Shown here one piece after another: positions 22,226 to 32,402 of a DNA stretch of 64,000 nucleotides. The notes beneath the pieces are model-generated. The model worked only from the letters and a program-made list of their open reading frames with translations, did not search any database and was not told the DNA's origin. The position numbers and the translations under genes were made by a program. Numbering within the stretch: position 1 is the stretch's first letter; each line of letters begins with the position of its first letter. Origin of the DNA: Ditylenchus dipsaci (Eukaryota; Nematoda; Chromadorea; Rhabditida; Anguinidae); NCBI GenBank assembly GCA_004194705.1, contig SADC01000292.1, positions 1 through 64,000 on the forward strand, in the 5' to 3' direction.

Positions 22226-22429
22226 ATTTTGACTAAATTTTCAAAAATAAAAAAAGATTTGGGTGCCAAAAAAGGACAAATCTTTTTAAAAAGGACGATT
22301 CGGAGCCCTGTGTCCACTAGATCACTGATAAAAGCGTAATTTCTGAGACAGTTCCAGTCCATGAATTGGACCAGGACAAATTTTTCGAGATTTTGATCTG
22401 ACGTGTTCTTGTCGGGTGGATTCATAGTG

Positions 22430-23200
22430 ATATCGATTGTGTAAAAAAATAAGAGGTTTAAATCAAAAATGAAATTAACTTAAGCTTGCAAAATTCCATT
22501 TTCTAGTTAAAATACGCAAACCCTACTTTTACTTTTTGTTGAACATTTTTAGATTATATTTGCAGAAAATACGACTTCGTTGGAAACTAAAGTCGCTGTG
22601 CTACATGATAGTACTGACTGTGGTCATAAATAACCCCCCTCAGCACGGCCTAACGGCGCTGGCCTACCGAAGCCCATGCCTAAATGATACCACACAAATA
22701 ACCCCCTTAAAAGGGGTTATTTAAGGGGGGTATTTATGGTTTGTACGGATAATACTATCACTTTGTGTAAAAAGAAATTAGGTACAAAAAAGTAAATTGG
22801 GTAGAAAAAAGGTATTACCCGTTAGCAATGTCAAAACTAGGACTAAAATTTCACTGGCTACAGCAACTAGCTAAAGAATTATTCAAAGACAACGACAAGG
22901 GACCTATCCAAGCTGTCTTTTTGACGTGATATAAAGACCTATATGAAAATTTCGGCCATGGTCGGTTTAGTGTGTAAAATTCTGTAATTCTCAGCGAACA
23001 GCCAGAAAATAGAGCATTTCCCCTTTGGTTTAAGGGTGGTATTTAATGGCTAAAATTCATTTGCGCCCTCAAAATGCTCATTTACGCCTTCAAATTAATT
23101 ATTTACGCCCTCAAATTTGAAATCGATCAAAATGCTTATTTACGCCCTCAAATTGCTTATTTACGCCCCAAATTTATTATTCACGCCCTTAAATCGAATC
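22430..23200. repeat. Non-coding stretch with hairpin and CGCCCTCAAATT array
   Basis: A hairpin-like unit at about 22618-22745 has CATAAATAACCCCCCT mirrored by AGGGGGGTATTTATGG. From 23050 to 23190 GCCCTCAAATTGCTTATTTA-type units repeat about seven times. No exon was recognised until the acceptor at 23258. Confidence 0.55.
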
Positions 23201-23258
23201 TTGTCGGAATATTAGCTGTTTGGGTTCTGCTTGTATTTGGTCATTTTCATTCTTTTAG

Positions 23259-24163
23259 TTGTTCATTTCCTTTGCCGGCAATCACACGGTCAAAAGAGAG
23301 CTGTTCGAGACTATCGGCCTCTTTGAGAAGCAAGATCTGATGCCAATGCCAACTTATGCCCTTGATTCGTTGAAGCATTTCGGTGTGCCGTTGCGTGTTC
23401 AGATGACTCCCTACTACAGGTGATTTTCAGTTTTTTTCTGCAGCTTTTTCATGTCGCTTCTTTTCTAGATGGATCCGTCAATTCCGCAATTCTCAGCTTC
23501 GGTATATTCTCCCGGAAGGCAATGAGCATGGAAGAGGCAAGTTCGAGTGGTCCTTGGACAAATCGGTGTGGTTATTGGTGGTGCCTTTGGTGTTAATTGT
23601 GCTCGTGGACTTGGCGGAGAAATGTTGAATGCCGAAACAAGGAAGCTAGTGAGTTATTTCCTGCATTGTTGGTTCTGGTCCACTCATTAACTTGATTTTC
23701 CAGCATACTTGACCTTATATGACTCGTCTCGCCAGTGCTACTGTCAAACATGGAAGTGGATTCGCTCAGCAAGCTAGTGTTGCCATGTTCCTATACTCGG
23801 CTATCCATGTAGGCCTGAAGTTTGCTATGGCTGATGACGACTTAAATTCAATCGCTGCTGCTGCAATGGCTCGTGCACTGTTCTGCTCTCCTTATGGTCT
23901 CTGCTCTAGCTTGGTTGGAAGTAGTGCTACAATGTCATGGTTTGGAATTAGGTTTGTTTTTTCGTTTTTATTCTTGCTGAATAGTTTTTGACGTACATTT
24001 ATTCCTAGGCAACCGTGAAAATCGAAGCCGATTGCAAGAGATGGTCCATTTCTTTTGAGCTGCAGGAAGCAGAAGAGAAATTGAAGAGTGATCTAAGAAA
24101 ACTACTATTGTTGTATGTTCCGTGATAGTGTGTAGGTCGTTAGATGTGTGTTTGGGTAATAAA
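23259..24163 (+). pseudogene. TIMM23: Tim23 (inner-membrane translocase) copy, probably broken
   Basis: Tim23 forms the presequence channel of the mitochondrial inner membrane. Exons are 23259-23419, 23469-23648, 23704-23951 and 24009 onward. They give FGVPLRVQMTPYYR, then RYILPEGNEHGRGKFEWS, then IGVVIGGAFGVNCARGLGGE and MADDDLNSIAAAAMARALF, matching the family's PEG..RGRFE segment, the glycine-rich membrane helices and the AEDDLN loop. Lesions are a one-base frameshift near 23556 (WSL to QIGVV), an in-frame TGA at 23710-23712, and a frame clash at the last splice. No N-terminal exon was found. AATAAA lies at 24158-24163. Retained introns rule out a retrocopy. Assembly errors remain possible, but three lesions favour a pseudogene. 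Confidence 0.75.
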
Positions 24164-24229
24164 AGATGTGCGTTCTTTGCTTTCGATATTTATCATATAG
24201 GGTGTAACAAGAATTTTGGCCACTTTTAA

Positions 24230-24425
24230 AGATCGTCTGAGTTTCGGGCAATAATTGATTTCACCAAAATCAATTATCTTCAAAAACTCAAAAAATACCC
24301 GAGAAAACAGCATTTTACCATCATCAAACCATCTTAAGCATGCCCGCATCAGTCCAGAAAACAGGTTTGGAACCAGAAAAAATAAAAAAAAAATTTGCTC
24401 TAAGTGGACGATCAGTTGGTTTCGC
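24230..24425. mobile_element. AAGTGG palindromic MITE, left-truncated
   Basis: The centre GATTTCACCAAAATC, the arm word CCATCTTAAGCATGCCCG and the end TAAGTGGACGATCAGTTGG identify the family. It starts immediately 3' of the Tim23-like polyA region. Confidence 0.7.
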
Positions 24426-24688
24426 TGGTTCGACTAAAAAATTTGATTGATTTATACTCTTTTGATTTGTACTCTTCGCTGTTATTTATTCGCGGAAATA
24501 ATTTACCGTGATACTGAGGTTTTCGGTGGTGAATTCGCCGTTTGGGTACCCGAGCTATTATATGGAAGGGGGATTTAATTTGGTTACTTAGTGGTTACTT
24601 AGCCGAAATTTTTCCGGACCGAAATTTGGACGGACATAATTGCGCGTGACAAAATTTGCCCGGGACTTAAACTTTCCTGGGATCATCG

Positions 24689-24888
24689 TTAAAGGACCCC
24701 AGCCGTCGCCGACAACGAGAATTTCAAAGTTTGAATTCGCGCGGGACAGTTCTCTTTTGTCTTTCATTGTACTCTTTTGAGTGATTCGAAGCAAGTCAAA
24801 AGAGTACAGTGCGAGACGAAAGAGAACTGTCCCACGCAAATTCAATTATTTAAAATTCTCGTTGTCGGCGACGGTATTGGTCCTTTAA
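24689..24888. mobile_element. Perfect-type palindromic MITE with TTAAAGGACC ends
   Basis: TTAAAGGACC on the left mirrors GGTCCTTTAA on the right. Arms of about 95 bp (CGTCGCCGACAACGAGAATT, GGGACAGTTCTCTTT, ACTCTTTTGAGT) pair almost completely. Ends in TTAA suggest a TTAA target, though a longer terminal repeat cannot be excluded. Related units are 25208-25459, 38087-38402, 41215-41395, 58515-58690 and 60435-60665. Confidence 0.8.
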
Positions 24889-25207
24889 TGGAAATTTTGA
24901 ATTTTTTGAATTTTCTATAAGTTTTCTTAATTTTATCCATCGCTACTCTGTACTGACAGGGTATTTATGTATAGTATTTTTTTTAAAAGGATATCAAACC
25001 AGGATATCCTGACCGATATTGTAGACCGAAATTTGGCGCTAGTAGCGAATAACCCCTTCCCCCCCCACAATCCGACCTTTAAAATTGCTGTAACTACCCT
25101 TGCAAACAACAAGTTTAGGCTTAGCCCTTAGGCTTGTGGGTAGGCCAGCATACGGGAGTGTTGACTAATAACTGTGTTACGCACTTTTTCTGGGTCTGGT
25201 CTAGTAC

Positions 25208-25459
25208 TTTTTACTTAAAGGGCCTGACCTCTTCCTACTCGGTGGTCCCCCGCCAATTCAAAAATTTTCCCTTGATCATTGGACTTCTGTACGGATTTTT
25301 GCGCCACGTTTCTAACAAAACTAAGCCTAAAATTTGATTTCAGGCCTAGTTTGTTAGAAACGTGGCGCAAAAATCAGTACAGAAGTCCAATGATCAAGGG
25401 AAAATTTTTGAATTGGCGGGGGACCACCGAGTAGGAAGAGGTCAGGCCCTTTAAGTAAA
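25208..25459. mobile_element. Palindromic MITE with CCGCCAATTCAAA arms
   Basis: TTTTTACTTAAAGGGCCTGA and its exact inverse bound arms of about 115 bp that match almost base for base (GGTCCCCCGCCAATTCAAAA, GGACTTCTGTAC, GCGCCACGTTTCTAACAAA). The very high arm identity suggests a young insertion or gene conversion between the arms. Confidence 0.88.
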
Positions 25460-25627
25460 AAGGTGAAATCGTGGAGGGAGGGGTATTCGGTACTAGGGTC
25501 GAAATTTTTTACAGGGCGTTTCATAAAAACTCCCCCGTTTTTTTTAAACAATTTGAATTAATGTTTCAAAGCAATTTTTGAACGTAACGGGTCCTTTAAA
25601 GAATAGGAGAAGCCATTTAGGTTTTAA

Positions 25628-25712
25628 AAAGTGGCCTCGTGGCGTAGTGCGTAAGTGTTTGTATTTATGGTCATAAGAGGTGGGCAGGTTCGATCCCACA
25701 TGGTGGCACGCC
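25628..25712 (+). tRNA. tRNA-like sequence with perfect B box
   Basis: GTGGCGTAGTGCGTAAG resembles an A box region and GGTTCGATCCC is a textbook B box followed by CACATGG. The intervening part does not fold as an anticodon arm. A second tRNA-like unit in the opposite orientation lies at about 25828-25895 (GTAGCCGCTTAAGCG, then AGTTCGATCCCACGTGG). They look like tRNA-derived repeat heads in inverted arrangement rather than functional genes. Confidence 0.35.
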
Positions 25713-25904
25713 ATTTTTTTTGGTTTGTTTGGCCAGTTTTAGTGGTAATTAGACTTTTTTGACGCCAGATTCGGAATGAGCGACCCAAATTGCCCTTAAA
25801 ACTGGTCAAACAAGCCAAAATAAGTAGTGTACCACCACGTGGGATCGAACTTGCAACATTTTTTGGGCCGAAAACGCAAACGCTTAAGCGGCTACATGAC
25901 ACTT

Positions 25905-26010
25905 CTTTCCCGGACATTTCTTTCCGACACTTCTTTCCCGACACTTCTTTCCCGGACAGTTCTTTCCGGGACATTTCTTTCCTGGACTTTTCTTTCCCGA
26001 CACTTCTGTC
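25905..26010 (+). repeat. ACTTCTTTCCCGGAC tandem array
   Basis: Seven to eight units of 13-17 bp occur here. The sequence after it (26010-26085) matches 32730-32830, where a shorter array of ACTTCTGTCCCG units precedes the same downstream text, so the two are copies of one element. Confidence 0.8.
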
Positions 26011-26309
26011 CCATTTCCAAATTTTCTTATAATTTGCACATTATCCGAAATTTAATTTTGAGAGCTGCAACGTCTAAGGAATTATGAACCCAGAATGTTT
26101 CATTGCGTGTGCAACAACGTTGTAATAACAAACCAGGAAAAGTGCCAGCCGCATTCGCATCATGTCTACACACCGAAGTCTCGTCCGAAAGGTCTCTTTA
26201 AAGGACCATGCTCGTGCAAGGCCCAGCAATTGTTGAAATTTGAATTGGCGGGGACCCAAAAAAATTTTCGCTGCAAGACATTTTATTAAAAAAGCATTTT
26301 TGTCGGGTA

Positions 26310-26460
26310 AAACGGAATTTTGCAGCTAATTCTCGTAATTTTGCAGCTAATTCTCGTAATTTTGCAGCTAATTTTTTTTGCAGCTAATTCTCGTAATTTT
26401 GCAGCTAATTCTCGTAATTTTGCAGCAAATCCTTGTAATCTTGCAGCAAATATTAGTGAA
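26310..26460 (+). repeat. TTTTGCAGCTAATTCTCGTAA tandem array
   Basis: Six to seven units of about 20 bp occur here. It is followed (26480-26590) by a relic of the element family also seen at 20000-20200, 29400-29660 and 61690-61990 (GATGACTTGGATCGCTCA, GGGGGTTTACTAA). Confidence 0.8.
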
Positions 26461-26984
26461 TTTGCGGGAATTCAAATTTCCTAGTCAAAAGATGACTTGG
26501 ATCGCTCACAATCCCAGCCCGGAGTGGTCAGAAGCCCCTGAAAGTTGGTTTTTTGGGGGTTTACTAAGGTACCAAATCGAGCCCTGAATGTCAGCTACAT
26601 TTTGGTAATAAAATTTCTAGTAAAAAACAAAACAAATTAAGATCTAAACTTCATAAAGCGCTCGCTTTGCATTTTGCGGTGATCAAAAAGTGCGAGAGTG
26701 TGCGCCTTTTAAAGTTTAGATCTAATTTTCCAGGCATTTTGCTACTAAACCAAAGAAAAATACAACAGTTTCTGTGACAGAATAAGATGAAGCAAGGAAT
26801 TTGTACCAAAAATGGTCAAGATTTATCCTAATTACCACCGTTTGACATGAACATCCGTCCATTTTCTCTTAAAATGAAATTTTCAAATATTTGCACATTT
26901 TTGTTAATCGCAAAGATTTCAACAAATATTTGCATTGGTCAACCCATTATAAATTGATGCCATCTATGTAACGGAAATTCTCAA

Positions 26985-27155
26985 ACATTCTCACTGAGAA
27001 TTGAGTGAGAATGATATTTTGTGTGAGTGAGAGTGAGTGAGAATGGCATTTGTCCTCACAGCTGTGAGTGAGAGTGAGAATTTTGAATTTGTCCTCACAG
27101 GCTGTGAGTGAGATTCTCACTGAGAATTCTCAGTGAGATTCTCACTCGGAGTGAG
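26985..27155. repeat. GTGAGTGAGA / TCTCACTGAG repeats, hAT-like right tip
   Basis: GAGTGAGAAT and CTCACTGAGAAT words repeat in both orientations. The right edge reads CAGCACAACACTG, the inverse of a CAGTGTTGTG hAT tip, but no left tip or duplication was found. Confidence 0.6.
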
Positions 27156-27244
27156 CTCAGCACAACACTGGCTTTTATCGTGTTCTGTCAATCTCTTTTT
27201 GAAGGGGGGGTTTGGGGGGGGGGGGGGTGGGCTGCGCATTTTGG

Positions 27245-28455
27245 GTCGTAGCCTTTAGGCCCCTTTTCCATTTGTGGAAAAAAAGGGCCAAACGACTTAC
27301 GTAAGTCGTTTGGCCTTTTTTTCCACTTTTTCAAATTCGCGCCTTTTATTTATTTTTTATTTTTTTTGTGCTTTCATAGTCTTGGCTGCAGGTAATTTTT
27401 TCCGAGGTGTATACTCCTTCTGGTAAATTTCCCTACTGTGAATTCACCCTCTGGCCGCTAAATTCCTCAGCAAAGATTTTCAAATTCTTTTTTTCTTGTG
27501 ACAAATCTTATCACTTAAAATGTTTTTCTATAATCCAGCATCCGTTTTATTCGATGATTTATGCACCAACCCAACCAAATGGTCGTCCATTTGGTGAAAA
27601 TATTTTCTTTATGTGTTTGGGTTTCCGAAATCTGTTTTTTGCAGTAACTCGAGCATTCTAAAGAAGGTTTGACAATAGTAAAATGCCATTTTCTAAGTAA
27701 TTCCGAGTTTTCTAAAATGACAGTTTGGAATTCACAAGGTATATTCAGATTATCGGAATAAGTGAAGGTAATAGCTTTTCGAAGCCGAAAAATAAGAGAG
27801 AGAAAAAATTGACCCAGGTGGACATCCAAATCCACCACTTGTACCCGGATATGGAGCCGGACTGAGTAGACCAACCAGTTAACTTCCTCATTTCGACCTA
27901 TCTGCCTGGGTATCCACTTACCAGAGGTATCCATTCGTCTCCAGGTATCTTCATCCACCTAAACCATTTGAGCATTGGGTAACACTGCCTGGCTACTACT
28001 ACCGAGGCATTCCACCAGAATACCGTTCCCTAGGTAGAACAACCTGAGCACCACCTGGTTACCCTTCGAGATACGTGATTAACGCAGAACTGGGGCTCCT
28101 GCAAGTCAAATTGCTGTTTTAGCATTATCAAACCGTGTTTGGGACACGATTATGGATAGGGTAGAATGACTTTTAGTTAGTTTCAGCTAAATCCAAAATT
28201 TTGGATTTTAGAGGTGGATACCCATTTAGAGGAGGTACCAGGAAATTCCCTATCCACCCTGAGGCTTAAAAGTCTTATAAAAATTAGTTCATGACGATTA
28301 TTCAAGAAAATAATAATAAAAGAACAGCAAACTGTAAAAAACAATAAAACTAAAAAAGGCGCGTATTAAAAAGTGGAAAAAGGGCCAAACGACTTACGTA
28401 AGTCGTTTGGCCCTTTTTTTCCACAAATGGAAAAAAGGTCCAAACGCCCCTACGC
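27245..28455. mobile_element. Foldback with TTTGGCC...ACTTACGTAAGT arms
   Basis: CCTTTTTCCATTTGTGG, CCAAACGACTTACGTAAGTC and CCACTTTTTC at 27255-27330 are mirrored at 28366-28445. The loop contains an AAGTGG MITE relic (27560-27720) and a degenerate piece of the GYPPG satellite (27810-28260; one frame reads NPPLVPGYGAGL). A G run at 27206-27228 lies just outside the left edge. Target duplication unclear. Confidence 0.65.
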
Positions 28456-28457
28456 CC

Positions 28458-29030
28458 GCATTTTTCAGTTATTTAAAAATAGTGTTTAAACGTCTCCTAA
28501 GTAATATTTATATACTTTAAACGATAAAAAAGTGTTCTAACATTTTTTCACAAAAAAATGGATTTTTTGAAAAAAAAAATTTTTGACCAAAATTCGACTT
28601 TTTGCCTTGGGGGACCAGCAAGCTAAACATCCTAAAGAGGTACCCAGACAACCAAAAAAATGGAATTTGAACATAGTTTTGTTAACTGGGGCCTACTGCA
28701 TGAAGAAACTCTGGTGCGCATACATTTTCGGGGTCAATAGGGTCAATACAATTTTTGGGGTCTCGAGTTTGATGACCTCTTTTTAGGGTACTTTGCATTT
28801 TTCAGTTACCGTATTTTCTGTAATAAACGCCCCCCCCCTCGTTCAAAATCGTGTTCTTGGCATTGTGTTTTTGACCCACTTTTTGAATACTTCTCTTAGG
28901 CAAATTACCCTCATTTTGTAGCCAGTGAGATGAGCTACAAAATGAACACCTTTTTTATCGTTTAAAGTATATAAATATTACTTAGGAGACGTTTAAACAC
29001 TATTTTTAAATAACTGAAAAATACGCAGAC
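28458..29030. mobile_element. Foldback with TTTAAACGTCTCCTAAG arms
   Basis: TTTTTCAGTTATTTAAAAAT and GTTTAAACGTCTCCTAAGT at 28463-28525 reappear inverted at 28955-29025 with almost no changes. The loop contains a CCGTATTTTCTGTAATAAAC tip and a C run. No gene was seen. Confidence 0.75.
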
Positions 29031-29899
29031 CACCCCCCCCCCCCCTCTCAAAGAGATTGACAGAAGGAGGACAGAGGAATTCAAATTTTGACGATGACTT
29101 TTAATTTTGAAGAGTAGTTCACATAGCAAATCAAGCATGCTGAACACGAATTCGGTGTCAAAATTAAGGTTAGTCTAGCGGTGAAAAAAAATCCGATTAA
29201 ATGCTTTTTGAAATATTTGTTAATTTTTTCGAAACAGTCGCTTAAAATTTCAAAAGACCTTGTTTTTTCATACTTTGAAGCTTTTTCGGTGCATTTTTAG
29301 ATGCTCTTTTAAATAGTATGTCGGATTGGATGGTAATTAATTTTGTCCGCTAATTTGCTGAAAAATGTCCGCTAATTGTCCAATTTAAGTCAAAAATTTG
29401 CGGGAATTCAAATTTTTTAGACATAAAATTACATGGATTGCTCAAAATCCCAATCCTAGTGCTCAGGGTGGTTTGAGGTGGTTGAGAATGGTTCAGGATG
29501 GGATTCTGAGCGATTTAGCCCATCTGACTGAAATCTGATCCGCTCAATCAAATTTTCGCAGAAAGTTCACCCCCCTCCCTTAGTAAACCCCCAAGAAACC
29601 AACTTTCAGGGGCTTCTGGCCAATCCAGGGTGGGATTCTGAGCAATCCAAGTCATTTTATGTCGAAAATTTTGAATTCTCGAGAAATTTGCAGAATTTGG
29701 TTGGTCTTGGAGAGAAAATCGATTTGGTACAGAAAAAAGTATATTTGGTACAAAAAGTACATTTGGTACAAAAAAAAGTATTGCCAAAAAGTCTATAGAA
29801 CATTGGCGAAAAAATTAAACGTTATTAAACGTTATATAGAGGTTCACTTTGGCCTTTTTTCAATCAGACCAACAAAACTGATCTCTGAGTTATGCTATA

Positions 29900-30564
29900 C
29901 AGTTGACGCTCTCTATAACGACGCTCTTTATAACGACCCGCTCCCTATAACGACCCGGAAAAAGACAGCTATTTGGTCACGAACGACCTCATTTATGTCA
30001 AAACGACGCTCTTTATAACGACGTTCTCTATAGGGTTGGCCTCCCCCCGCTTTTTGGGTCGGGGGGAGATAGACTAAAAAAATTTGCGGGGGGGAAGCGG
30101 GGGAGGCGCCAATTTTTTTTGCGGGGGGGAGGAGCGGGGGGAGGAAGCTGCGAGCGGGGGGCAGTGGCGGGGGTGCCTGATTTAATTTACAAGCCTCGGG
30201 ACTGAAAATTTTGAAACAACAGCTAGATGATCTGAGGCTTTGAAACACTCTGAAGTCAAAGCTACGATATTTGCCACTCCTCTGTTCGATAAAATGTGAT
30301 CCTTCTCGGGCTGCGTTCTGAAATGACCTCATCCGAGGTTTTTCGACTGGGATTTTTTGCGGGGTGACGGGGTCATTTTGGGAGGCGGGGGAGAAACGCG
30401 GGGGAGGAGGCCGATTTTTTTTGCGGGGGAGGAGCGGGGGAGGTATAAGGAAAATTTGTCAAAAAGCGGGGGGGAGGGGGGAGGGGGGAGGGAGCCAACC
30501 CTAGTTCTCTATAACGACTCAGTTAAGCCGGTCCCTTGAGAGTCGTTATGGAGAGCGTCGACTG
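29900..30564. mobile_element. TA-flanked CAGTTGACGCTCTC element
   Basis: The left CAGTTGACGCTCTCTATAAC and right GTTATGGAGAGCGTCGACTG are inverted, with TA outside each. TATAACGACG repeats run inwards from the left. It was interrupted by the GC-rich element 30031-30503. A second copy of the right tip (GAGAGGTTCGACTGTAG) ends at about 30614. Confidence 0.8.
30031..30503. mobile_element. 473-bp GC-rich hAT-type MITE, TSD GTTCTCTA
   Basis: GTTCTCTA lies at 30023-30030 and 30504-30511. The ends are TAGGGTTGGCCTCCCCC and GGGAGCCAACCCTA. Both arms are made of GCGGGGGGGAGG-type words on opposite strands. The middle (30180-30360) is ordinary AT-rich sequence. It is inserted in the CAGTTGACG element. 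Confidence 0.92.
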
Positions 30565-30639
30565 TATAGAGTTTATGTTATGTAGAGTTATGTTATAGAG
30601 AGGTTCGACTGTAGTTTGTCTAAGTAAATCTCGTAATAT

Positions 30640-30992
30640 TGTCATTACAAGTTAATACTCGAATTATGCCAGAGAGAAGGGTTACATTTTTTAAGCATAA
30701 GGTTGTAATGACCACATCTGCAAAATTGACTAAAACTCAAAAGTTCTCAAAAAGGTCCAGAAATTCCGGAAATTTTTGGAGCTTTTAGTCTTTTTGCAGT
30801 ATGTCATTTACAACCTTATGCTCAAAATGTAGCCCGTCTCTCTGGATCAATTTGAGTATAAACTTGTAAATGAAATATCTACGAAATTGTTAGAAAAACC
30901 ATATGTAGCAAGCTAATTAATTAAAAATGTAACGGTTTTGGCTGTAATGATTTTTGGCGCAAACAATTTGGGCGCTAACGGGGTAGAGCCAT
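30640..30992. mobile_element. CATATGTAGCAAGC palindromic MITE, left-truncated copy
   Basis: The arm words ATTATGCCAGAGAGAAGG and CCGTCTCTCTGGATC mirror each other. The right arm continues through CATATGTAGCAAGCTAATT and GGTTTTGGCTGTAATGA to GGGCGCTAACGGGGTAGAGC. It is a sister of 8785-9252. Confidence 0.85.
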
Positions 30993-31079
30993 TTATTCTA
31001 ATAGAAGGTCAGTCTATAATAAAAGGCCACCCCTTAGGGCCAAGTCTAACAATATCGAGGGTCGACTGTATACCGAAGC

Positions 31080-31199
31080 AAATAACATTACAAACGAACT
31101 ACATCATTTTGACACAGAGATCTTTGAGAACAATATCCTTGAGTCCACTTCACCAGTCATCTCCATCATCTGAATTGCTGGACTCTTTATCACGAATAG
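31080..31199 (-). pseudogene. TXNDC9: Duplicate of the TXNDC9 3' end
   Basis: About 120 bp matches 51180-51300, the 3' UTR and last 15-16 codons of the TXNDC9 gene. CACTTCACCAGTCATCTCCA and ATCTGAATTGCTGGACTCT are identical between the two. The reading frame is kept (DKESSNSDDGDDW and stop; the gene has DRESSNSDDGDDW). Upstream of IRDK the similarity ends abruptly. The copy shares the orientation of the parent. It may be a remnant of a segmental duplication or of transposon capture. Confidence 0.85.
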
Positions 31200-31584
31200 T
31201 TTGACACAAAATCATAGGGTCCAGCTATTTCATCTCCAAGAGAATCCAAGCAAAAATGTAACAGATTTTTTAATAACCTTGGATGATCGAGTTGGTCCAG
31301 ATCACATTCGACTGGCCGTCAAGTGTCGATTTGAAAAATATCATCTAGCAGGAAAGCTTCACATCTTTGTAAAATTTTCGAGATTTTGTAAAAAAAGCAA
31401 ACGCAATTTTTTTTTAAATCCGCGCTCGTTAAGATTTTAGGTACATCATTCAACATTTAAAATCTGGTCAGAAAAATTTTTGGGCTGCGATAATAGACTG
31501 TTTCATCTGAATGTATCAAGCTCTATATTATTACCACCCTTGTTTCAGTTCGGTTATTTGCATTGCGCTTTGCTAGTTCGAAAA
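31200..31584. other. Spacer, no gene recognised
   Basis: A frame from about 31201 reads plausibly (VTDFLITLDDRVGPDHIRL) but has no start context, splice partner or family match. It lies between the TXNDC9 tail copy and the next gene. Confidence 0.3.
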
Positions 31585-32402
31585 ATGTCCGGTGGAAAAG
31601 CTCCCATTACTCGCGCCAGCTCTAAGCCGGATGCATATGTGGCCAGCAATGTAAGCTTTGACTATCATATGAGGTTTTTTACGAGCATGCAATCTAATCT
31701 TTCTACGAAAGTTGATTGACATCTCGGCACATTAGTAACTAGTTCTCAAATAGAAATTATTTCATACAAATGACTTTTTCTGTTCTACCTGCCGAGGTAT
31801 TTTTGAAATCATTCAAAGTTTTTTTGCGGAGACGAGCGCAAAAGACTTCTTCTTACTTCTAATAAATTTCCATGCTCGTCTTGAGCGTACCAAGTGTTTG
31901 GTTGGTTACACATTTTTAAATGCATGAGATAATCTTGTCCATTTTTAGAATCGTGATGGGGTTCTCAGTTTCGCACCAAACCTGCAGCTTTTCGGGGTGA
32001 CGCATTTCACATGGGCTATCTCCTTGGATGAAGCGGCTGAGTCAACTTCATTGGACGTGCTTCAAGTAAACACTGACGGCAGCGATCTGGTTGTCACGAT
32101 GATTCGCAAAGAGTCTAAAGGGTATGTTTTTTGGGAGTATTACAATGCTTAATTGATAACGCATGATGTTTTGAGAAGAGCTGACGTTCGCAAGAAAGTC
32201 CTCCATGATGGTGAATTTTTCCAAGAGACCCGTTCGAGCGTACTCGCGTGACTGGTGAAAACAAGATGGAAATCTCAGGATTCAAGTACACTAAAGAGCT
32301 TTTGCTTGCCGTTACTCGCCGTTAGACAATCCTTAGGAAAGAGTATTTGTTGACAAAATCATTAGATGCTATGAGTTGTGATCCAATGTGCGTTGAAATA
32401 AA
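31585..32402 (+). pseudogene. Unrecognised three-exon gene, frameshift in last exon
   Basis: Exon 1 (31585-31650) encodes MSGGKAPITRASSKPDAY and a few more residues before donor AAT|GTAAGC. Exon 2 (31949-32121) follows acceptor ATTTTTAG and encodes LQLFGVTHFTWAISLDEAAE, then DGSDLVVTMIRKESKG; its donor is GTATGT. Exon 3 (about 32176-32325) encodes ADVRKKVLHDGEFFQ and, one frame away, DPFERTRVTGENKMEISGF to KELLLAVTRR and a stop at 32323. The frame break is near 32222. AATAAA lies at 32397-32402. The product would be a soluble protein of about 130 residues without obvious signal or membrane segments. I do not recognise the family. Apart from the single indel it reads as a real gene, so sequencing error is a fair alternative. 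Confidence 0.55.

Larger units (their letters stand above)
21224..22310. mobile_element. hAT-type MITE (CAGGGCTCCGAAT), interrupted
   Basis: The ends CAGGGCTCCGAAT and ATTCGGAGCCCTG are perfect inverted repeats. Flanks TGTCTATT (left) and TGTCCACT (right) agree at six of eight bases. Its body (TTTATCCAGTGCTTGTTGCC) is related to 33981-34169. A complete hAT element, 21355-22225, is inserted inside it. Confidence 0.85.
20764..22395. mobile_element. Outer palindromic element hosting two younger insertions
   Basis: Sequence at 20764-20870 (GTCCTGGTCCAATTCA, GGAACTGTCTCAGAA, GATTAGATGCAAG) is found inverted at 22310-22395 and 21190-21220. The inner arms (ACTCAAAATGATGCC, TGTATA-ACATTTGCAAAC) match the 8785-9252 family. 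The right arm was split by the CAGGGCTCC element (21224-22310), and the loop side by the TAGGGTTGTG MITE (21097-21187). Confidence 0.8.

Noticed and set aside
26095..26289. Open frame with several cysteines (MFHCVCNNVVITNQEKC)
   Set aside because: The stretch continues the repeat shared with 32730-32900 and ends in CCGCCAATTCAAA-family text, so it is probably repeat-derived.
31201..31440. Continuation of a second TXNDC9 gene beyond the duplicated tail
   Set aside because: Minus-strand translation upstream of the shared tail shows no TXNDC9 residues; similarity stops within the last exon.
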